Shown here in pieces: positions 59,008 through 64,000 of a stretch of 64,000 nucleotides of DNA. This DNA is from an uncultured Bacteroidia bacterium (GTDB taxonomy: Bacteria > Bacteroidota > Bacteroidia > Bacteroidales > ML635J-15), in NCBI GenBank assembly GCA_902776565.1, contig CACYQN010000009.1, positions 75,036 to 139,035 of the forward strand, given 5' to 3'. The position numbers and the translations under genes are program-made. Positions within the stretch are counted from its first letter, which is position 1; each line of letters opens with the position of its first letter. The notes beneath the pieces were generated by a model. It made no database searches. It had not been told where the DNA came from and worked only from the letters and a program-made list of their open reading frames with translations.

Positions 59008-60378
59008 ATGAAGTCAATCCTTTACATTTTTATACTGACGATACTCGCCAGTGCTTCCTTATTTTCCCAGAGCATAAAAGGCACTTGGAACGGCAATCTT
59101 GACATCAACGGTATTTCGCTCGCGATAGTCGTAAACATTGACGGACTATCTGCCGACAGCATAACAATGGACTCGCCAGAACAGTCGGCTTTCGGCATCA
59201 AAGTTGACAAGGCAGAGTTCAACGACAATAGTTTCAAGCTAGAAATCAGCAGTCTAAATGCATCGCTAAACGGAGAAATGCCAACCGGCGACAGCATAAA
59301 AAGCCTGTTCTCGCAACACGGGAAAAACTTTCCGCTTACACTTAAACGTGGCAAATACGTTCCAAAGCCCAAGAAACAAGACCCGAAAGATTTTCCGTAC
59401 ATAGTCGAGGAAGTTGAAATTTTCAATCCCGAGACAAACGTGAAATTGGCAGGAACACTCACTGCACCATACGAGTACAAGTGCAACAAAATTGTGATTC
59501 TGGTATCAGGTTCGGGACTACAGAACCGCGACGAGGAAATCCTCGGACACAAGCCCTTCCTTGTCCTCTCCGACTATCTTACACGCAACGGAATCGCCGT
59601 CATCCGCTACGACGACCGTGGCTTCGCAAAATCCACTGGCGATGCTATCAATGCTACAACCTACGACCTTTCGCTTGACGCAGAATCGGTTGTTAAGTTC
59701 ATCAAGAACGACAGCAGACTAAAAGATATGAAAATTGGCATAATCGGTCACAGCGAAGGCGGAATGATTGCCCCGATGGTTGCACTAAGAAACAGCGATG
59801 TAGATTTCATTGTTATGCTTGCAGGTCCAGCAGTGGAAATATCGCAACTTATGGCTCGCCAAAACTACGACGTGCTGAAGTCGAGCGGCATTTCTGAAGA
59901 TATTGCAAAACAATACACAAAACTTGTCACAAAGGAATATAAAATCCTAAAGGACAAGAAATTGAGCATTGACGAGAAAAAGCCGAAAGTCTTCGCCGTT
60001 ATGAAGGAAATGGAAGGACTTGTTCCTTCTGGCTCCGACGATGAAGCACTACAGACAAACGTTGAAATAATGTTCTCGCCGTGGATGTACTATTTCATCA
60101 ACTTCAATCCGCAGGATTACCTTTGCAAAGTCAAGGTTCCCGTACTCGCACTCAACGGTGACAAGGATGTGCAGGTTTACAGCAAGGACAATCTTGCCGG
60201 CGTAGAAAAAGCTATGAAAAAAGCGAAAAACTCAAATTACAAAATACTGGAACTCAAAGGTTTGAACCACCTGTTCCAAAAATGTATTTTCGGCAGTCCC
60301 AACTTCTACGGACGAAACGAAGAAACGTTCAACGAGGATGCAATGAAGACGATTGCGGAATGGATAAAATCATTATAG
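59008..60378 (+). CDS. Secreted alpha/beta-hydrolase with N-terminal beta domain
   Basis: 456 residues with signal peptide (MKSILYIFILTILASASLFS). A beta-rich N-terminal domain (25-125, IKGTWNGNLDINGISLAIV) precedes the hydrolase fold (about 135-455). It shows ILVSGSGLQNRDEE (oxyanion), IRYDDRGFAKSTGD, the nucleophile elbow IGHSEGGMIAPMVA (G-x-S-x-G), acid in LALNGDKDVQV and His in KGLNHLFQK. This two-domain layout is common in Bacteroidota serine esterases or peptidases of unknown substrate. It converges with the DUF456 gene 1 bp away. Confidence 0.87.
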   Translation: MKSILYIFILTILASASLFSQSIKGTWNGNLDINGISLAIVVNIDGLSADSITMDSPEQSAFGIKVDKAEFNDNSFKLEISSLNASLNGEMPTGDSIKSLFSQHGKNFPLTLKRGKYVPKPKKQDPKDFPYIVEEVEIFNPETNVKLAGTLTAPYEYKCNKIVILVSGSGLQNRDEEILGHKPFLVLSDYLTRNGIAVIRYDDRGFAKSTGDAINATTYDLSLDAESVVKFIKNDSRLKDMKIGIIGHSEGGMIAPMVALRNSDVDFIVMLAGPAVEISQLMARQNYDVLKSSGISEDIAKQYTKLVTKEYKILKDKKLSIDEKKPKVFAVMKEMEGLVPSGSDDEALQTNVEIMFSPWMYYFINFNPQDYLCKVKVPVLALNGDKDVQVYSKDNLAGVEKAMKKAKNSNYKILELKGLNHLFQKCIFGSPNFYGRNEETFNEDAMKTIAEWIKSL

Positions 60379-60379
60379 T

Positions 60380-60907
60380 TTATCCAAATATTCCCATTAT
60401 AAACTCCTTGATAACCACAAAGAATACGAAGCAGGAATAGATAAGTTTCATCATTATTCCGCACATCATTCCTAAAAACGCACCAAACGCAGCCTTCCAC
60501 ACACCTTTCATATTGCCTTCGGTCTTCTGACCTTGTTTCTTCAGATACAACAGTTCGCCGACAAACGCACCAGCAAACGGAGCAATAAGAATAGCCCACC
60601 AAGCCAATCCGAAAAGACTTACAAGAATACCGATTGCCGCGCCACGACTCCCCCACTTAGTTCCGCCGAATTTCTTTGTTGCCCACGACGGCACAAGAAA
60701 ATCGAGTACCGTGACCACAACCATTACCACACCTAATATTATTAAGGTAGAAATCTCGAAATGGCAGTAGCTGACAAAAAACGCTGCAAGAAATCCAGCA
60801 AACGTTATTGGCGGTCCAGGAAGAATCGGCAAAAAACAGCCGATGATTCCCACAATCATAAGGATTATGGCAAGCGCCACAAGAATTATATCAAGTGCTA
60901 TACTCAT
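60380..60907 (-). CDS. DUF456-family membrane protein
   Basis: 175 residues with about five transmembrane helices. It shows IGCFLPILPGPPITFAGFLAA, VLDFLVPSWATKKFGGTKWGSRGAAIG and APFAGAFVGELLY, the family's Gly/Pro-rich core. The function is unknown. It overlaps the lipoprotein gene by 4 bp and ends the bat gene run. Confidence 0.9.
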   Translation of the reverse strand: MSIALDIILVALAIILMIVGIIGCFLPILPGPPITFAGFLAAFFVSYCHFEISTLIILGVVMVVVTVLDFLVPSWATKKFGGTKWGSRGAAIGILVSLFGLAWWAILIAPFAGAFVGELLYLKKQGQKTEGNMKGVWKAAFGAFLGMMCGIMMKLIYSCFVFFVVIKEFIMGIFG

Positions 60908-61332
60908 TTGTATTCGGAAATTATATTGTCAACTGTGGATTTGTTTATCTGCAAAGTAGTGGAATATATATAGTTGCCCGACTTCTGTGAAACGTGCGAA
61001 CACGATACTTCGGCATTTTCCAGAACCTTGTTGCGCATCGAGTCAATCTTTTGCTCGTACTTGTCGTCACGCATAAAACTTTTGTACGAAAGCTGGTCGG
61101 CAATGTACTCGTCAACCTGCGAGAGCATCAAGCGGTTGGCATCGGCAAGTGCCTTGTCCTGCGACATTTGCAACGACAACGATGTTGCTTCCGCCGAAGC
61201 ACGAAAAACATATTTATCGGTGACATTCTTCGTGCATTTAGGTGTAAATATGGATGTTATGGAATTCCAAAATGTGCAGGCATCAAACAGCACCAAGCAG
61301 CACAACGCCATCACAACCAGGAGTTTTCTCAT
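60904..61332 (-). CDS. Small lipoprotein-like protein, possibly LPP20-type
   Basis: 142 residues. The signal peptide has a lipobox-like LFDAC at residues 15-19. The mature part has an ATSLSLQMSQDKALADANRLMLSQVDEYI segment, similar in feel to LPP20-type lipoproteins that begin with an 'ALADA-x-x-L' helix. It starts within the batE stop (1-bp overlap), so it belongs to the bat transcript and may be part of the same envelope complex. The function is not known. Confidence 0.7.
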   Translation of the reverse strand: MRKLLVVMALCCLVLFDACTFWNSITSIFTPKCTKNVTDKYVFRASAEATSLSLQMSQDKALADANRLMLSQVDEYIADQLSYKSFMRDDKYEQKIDSMRNKVLENAEVSCSHVSQKSGNYIYSTTLQINKSTVDNIISEYK

Positions 61333-62093
61333 TATTCGGCCAGCATTTTTACATCCGACATTGGAATCCAGCCCTCCTTGCCGTCGGCAAGCCTGATGCT
61401 GTACATTCCGTTGGCAGAATCAACGACCTGCACCTTCAAGCCTTCGCAGATTTCAAACGAGTTGACCGCATCGGCATTTGGCGACGACTTCACCATCGAC
61501 TGCTCGAAAACCACGGCATAGTTGTTTTCGGTAATAGCCACCGACGACTTATAGGCACAAACCGCAGTAAAAATAAATACTGCCATCGAAATAACAGCAA
61601 TGGAAAATCCCAGTTTCCGCAGAGCCAATCCACTGAAAAACAAATACATTGCAATCCCGATGAAAAGCAATGCCAGCATTATTATATTCAAGATTGTCCA
61701 CGCATCGGAACTCAGCATATTCAGTATTTTTATACCCCATCGGGTATAAAACGGCATTGGTAACGGGTCAACGCTCTGCTTCAACGAACGGTTTGCAATG
61801 TTAAGGTTGAATTCTGCATCTTCGTTCGACGGGTCAAGCATCAGAGCCTTCTCGTAATAATACACCGCGTATGGAATTTCATTCAGTCGGTAGCAACAGT
61901 TACCCATATTGTAATATAGGTCCGACGACGAATAGCCCATATTGCTGACCGAGTCGTAAAGCATAAGAGCATCGGCATAGCGCGTCTGCATAAAATAACT
62001 CTGCGCACTGTCGGTCAAAATATCTACATCGCTGGCAAGCAACGCATTGAACGACATCAACGAAAGTGCTATATAAACAAAAAACTTTTTCAT
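61332..62093 (-). CDS. batE: BatE-like protein (TPR and SH3-like domains)
   Basis: 253 residues. A signal sequence is followed by TPR repeats (about 28-100, SSSDLYYNMGNCCYRLNEIPYAVYYYEKALMLDPSNEDAEFNLNIA), two transmembrane helices (about 130-175) and a C-terminal SH3-like domain (about 190-250, VKVQVVDSANGMYSIRLADGKEGWI). This is the BatE layout. Bat proteins form an inner-membrane complex with von Willebrand A proteins and are tied to stress tolerance; BatA, BatB and MoxR are not in this window. It follows batD by 3 bp. Confidence 0.87.
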   Translation of the reverse strand: MKKFFVYIALSLMSFNALLASDVDILTDSAQSYFMQTRYADALMLYDSVSNMGYSSSDLYYNMGNCCYRLNEIPYAVYYYEKALMLDPSNEDAEFNLNIANRSLKQSVDPLPMPFYTRWGIKILNMLSSDAWTILNIIMLALLFIGIAMYLFFSGLALRKLGFSIAVISMAVFIFTAVCAYKSSVAITENNYAVVFEQSMVKSSPNADAVNSFEICEGLKVQVVDSANGMYSIRLADGKEGWIPMSDVKMLAE

Positions 62094-62096
62094 AAC

Positions 62097-63935
62097 CTAT
62101 CTCATATTTTCTTCAAGTTGTTCAATAATTTCGGTAGTCTCGTCGTATATAGTATGCAGTTCGCTATTTGCTCCCGACACGAAATGAGCAAATTCGCACC
62201 TGTCAATCAGTTCAACGAAACGCCTTGACATTTCCTCGTCAACATTGTGTTCGGCAAAAGCCTGCATTACATTGTCCTTTGTAAGCTGGGAAGTCGGAAT
62301 CGAGAGTTTGTCGCTTGCATAGCCCCACAATGCCGTGATAATTTCCTTGTAGAAATCGGAGGAATTGCCAGCCTGCATATATTTGCGAGCATTTTTCAGT
62401 CGTTTGCGAGAAATCTTGCTTGCCCTCTGGCGCTTCATCAGTTCTACATCCTGACGCTTCTTGATATTCTTGCGCAACACAATGACAACCACTACAAAAG
62501 CAACCAGCAAGCCAATTACCAACGCCCAGTACAATCCCGAAAGCATCAGCGGTGAATAGGCGGCAGCAAGTCCAAGTTTGCCCTTATGAATATATCTGAC
62601 ATCTTCGGGATTGATGACCTCAACGCCAGTCTGCGAGTTGTAGATTGTCCCCGAAGCCATATCACCGCTACCCTTGCGCACATTTATTATTATCGGGTCG
62701 GTAGAAACGGTCTTGTACGACTTTGAAGCAAGGTCGTAATATACAAGCGAAACTTCGCCCAAGTTGAAATTTCCGCCATAGCGAGGAACCAACGTAAACT
62801 CCCAGGTCTTGCTTCCCGACAAGCCCGATTCGGTTGGGTTAAGTTTGCTTGTAACAACAGGTTCGTACTGCTCAAACTCCTTGGGGCACGAGATTTTTGG
62901 AGCCTCAATATTGCTAAAATTTCCTGAACCAGAGATTGTTATCTTGCAAACAACGGCCTCGTTCACCGAAACTGTATCGTTTGGCTTGCTCAAGCTGATA
63001 TTAAACTTGCCAACAGCCCCAGAAAAACCCATAGGCTCAGATGGCAATGAGCTAACATTCAAAGAAATAGCCGAAGCCTTTGCCGAAGCAGGAGCATTAT
63101 CGTAGGTATATCCCCAGAACGGATGTCTGCCCGAGACAACCCTTGCCATACACTTTATGCTAGCCTCGTCAATTTCGGTTTTGCCGGCAACGCGCGGAAA
63201 GACAAGGTATTTTTTCAAGACGGCAGCATTATAGGTCTTGCCGTTTATAGTCTCACGCGTCCATTTCAAAGTCTGGTCTGTCTCCAATTCCTCGACATAG
63301 AAGTTGTTGAGTTTCGGAGCGGTAAAGTCCTCGATGGAAACCAAATCGATTGCTGTGTAAAGTTTTATGGTTACAATTGCAGCCTCGCCCTTTGCAAGAT
63401 TTGTCTTGCTTGAATAGGTACGAAGCAAAACATCGTCAGCCGACACGGTTGCCTTTGGCTGGTTCTGCTGTTGTTGCTGGCGTGAACTTCCCGAACCGAA
63501 AATATCCTCGAACGGGTCGTAATAACTTGACTGACGCTGTTGTTGCTGTTGAACGGCCTCCTTCTGGACAGTGACGGAAATTGAGTTGGATGTGTATTTT
63601 GTTCCTCCGACCACGGCTACTGCGCCATCGAGAGTGTATGTACCTTCGGAAACGGCTTCAAGGGTATAAGTGTATGTATAAGAGTTTGAGCTGGTCATAC
63701 TTCCGTTCACAATGCTAACGCTCGAACTTGAGCTCTGCGACGGTCCGCCGACCATCTTGAATCCCGGAATATTGCCTAGTTGTATCGACGAAGGCTTTTC
63801 GTTAAGAGTATATTGCACTTGCATGCGCTGCCCCACTCCGACCCTCGACGGAGCCTTGCCTGTAAAGGTAACACCGTCGGCAAACGCGACAAACGATGCA
63901 AATAAAATGGCTATAATCGACAAAAATTTTCTCAT
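62097..63935 (-). CDS. batD: BatD-like oxygen-tolerance protein
   Basis: 612 residues. The signal peptide (MRKFLSIIAILFASFVAFA) precedes several immunoglobulin-like domains (FTGKAPSRVGVGQRMQVQYTLNEKPSSIQLGNIPGFKMVGGPSQSSSSSV and SINEAVVCKITISGSGNFSNIEAPKI). A Gln-rich stretch with SSYYDPFEDIFGS lies at about 125-165. One transmembrane helix (about 470-492) is followed by a cytoplasmic helical tail. This is the BatD/DUF11-like architecture. Upstream there are only 65 bp before the window edge, with a TAATTTCG box at 63966-63973 on the minus strand, so batD might start its own transcript. Confidence 0.9.
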   Translation of the reverse strand: MRKFLSIIAILFASFVAFADGVTFTGKAPSRVGVGQRMQVQYTLNEKPSSIQLGNIPGFKMVGGPSQSSSSSVSIVNGSMTSSNSYTYTYTLEAVSEGTYTLDGAVAVVGGTKYTSNSISVTVQKEAVQQQQQRQSSYYDPFEDIFGSGSSRQQQQQNQPKATVSADDVLLRTYSSKTNLAKGEAAIVTIKLYTAIDLVSIEDFTAPKLNNFYVEELETDQTLKWTRETINGKTYNAAVLKKYLVFPRVAGKTEIDEASIKCMARVVSGRHPFWGYTYDNAPASAKASAISLNVSSLPSEPMGFSGAVGKFNISLSKPNDTVSVNEAVVCKITISGSGNFSNIEAPKISCPKEFEQYEPVVTSKLNPTESGLSGSKTWEFTLVPRYGGNFNLGEVSLVYYDLASKSYKTVSTDPIIINVRKGSGDMASGTIYNSQTGVEVINPEDVRYIHKGKLGLAAAYSPLMLSGLYWALVIGLLVAFVVVVIVLRKNIKKRQDVELMKRQRASKISRKRLKNARKYMQAGNSSDFYKEIITALWGYASDKLSIPTSQLTKDNVMQAFAEHNVDEEMSRRFVELIDRCEFAHFVSGANSELHTIYDETTEIIEQLEENMR

Positions 63936-64000
63936 ATCTGTTCCGATATAAAACTTTCGCGAAATTAACGCATTGTACCTATCAATGTTTCAAAAGAAAA

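Overview
The window comes from a member of the Bacteroidota, most likely a Bacteroidales-type, probably animal-associated anaerobe. The evidence is a type IX secretion (T9SS) C-terminal sorting domain on a 1051-residue surface protein, a short 286-residue primary sigma factor, DUF4831 and BatD/BatE proteins, a complete Na+-NQR operon, GldI-like FKBP lipoproteins, and many Bacteroidota-type promoters (TTTG, about 19 bp, then TAnnTTTG). No rRNA, tRNA or CRISPR array was recognised.

Layout. 1-11544: a cut-off envelope protein, then a minus-strand block (SPFH-GYF protein, small secreted protein, NrnA-like DHH phosphoesterase, three FKBP lipoproteins, nadD, YfhO-like membrane protein), preceded by an Hpt protein and a LytS/LytTR two-component pair. 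11726-16176: BamA-like barrel, DUF4831 protein and bifunctional NAD(P)H-hydrate repair enzyme. 16445-20579: the T9SS surface protein and rpoD. 20608-25619: glycosyltransferase, clpC, DUF4332 protein, a 185-bp MITE-like insertion and an XRE regulator with an operator array. 26610-29532: serpin, small secreted protein and threonine dehydrogenase. 29643-30712: an unrecognised protein behind a structured element. 31166-40477: mutS, an MBOAT/SGNH-like pair, an M23-LysM peptidase, a Thr-rich barrel protein, a TonB-domain protein, a sirtuin and a D-2-hydroxyacid dehydrogenase. 40679-46347: nqrABCDEF. 46563-50552: dnaG, ispE, an esterase-like protein and a YbjQ protein. 50863-53500: a type II-like restriction-modification pair behind a second copy of the structured element, then two kinds of tandem repeat. 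53545-58254: lone kamE, rsgA, a broken GIY-YIG nuclease inside a split palindromic repeat, recX, a TtcA-family enzyme and a porin-like protein. 58356-63935: secreted proteins, a hydrolase, DUF456, a lipoprotein, batE and batD.

Most genes are housekeeping or envelope functions. The less ordinary material lies between them. (i) Two copies of a structured element about 170 nt long, with compensatory base changes and an identical loop octamer, each sit 50-80 nt in front of an unrelated minus-strand accessory gene. (ii) A palindromic repeat family is present as two solo copies and one copy split around a GIY-YIG nuclease pseudogene. (iii) A short insertion has perfect 16-bp terminal inverted repeats and 9-bp target duplications. 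(iv) Six TTACAnnTGTAA operators lie in two clusters between an XRE regulator and the serpin. (v) 33-bp tandem repeats could encode an 11-residue TNPNI repeat, and next to them is a run of GGC-GAA-GCC mini-hairpins. All functions are inferred from reading the sequence; no database search was possible.
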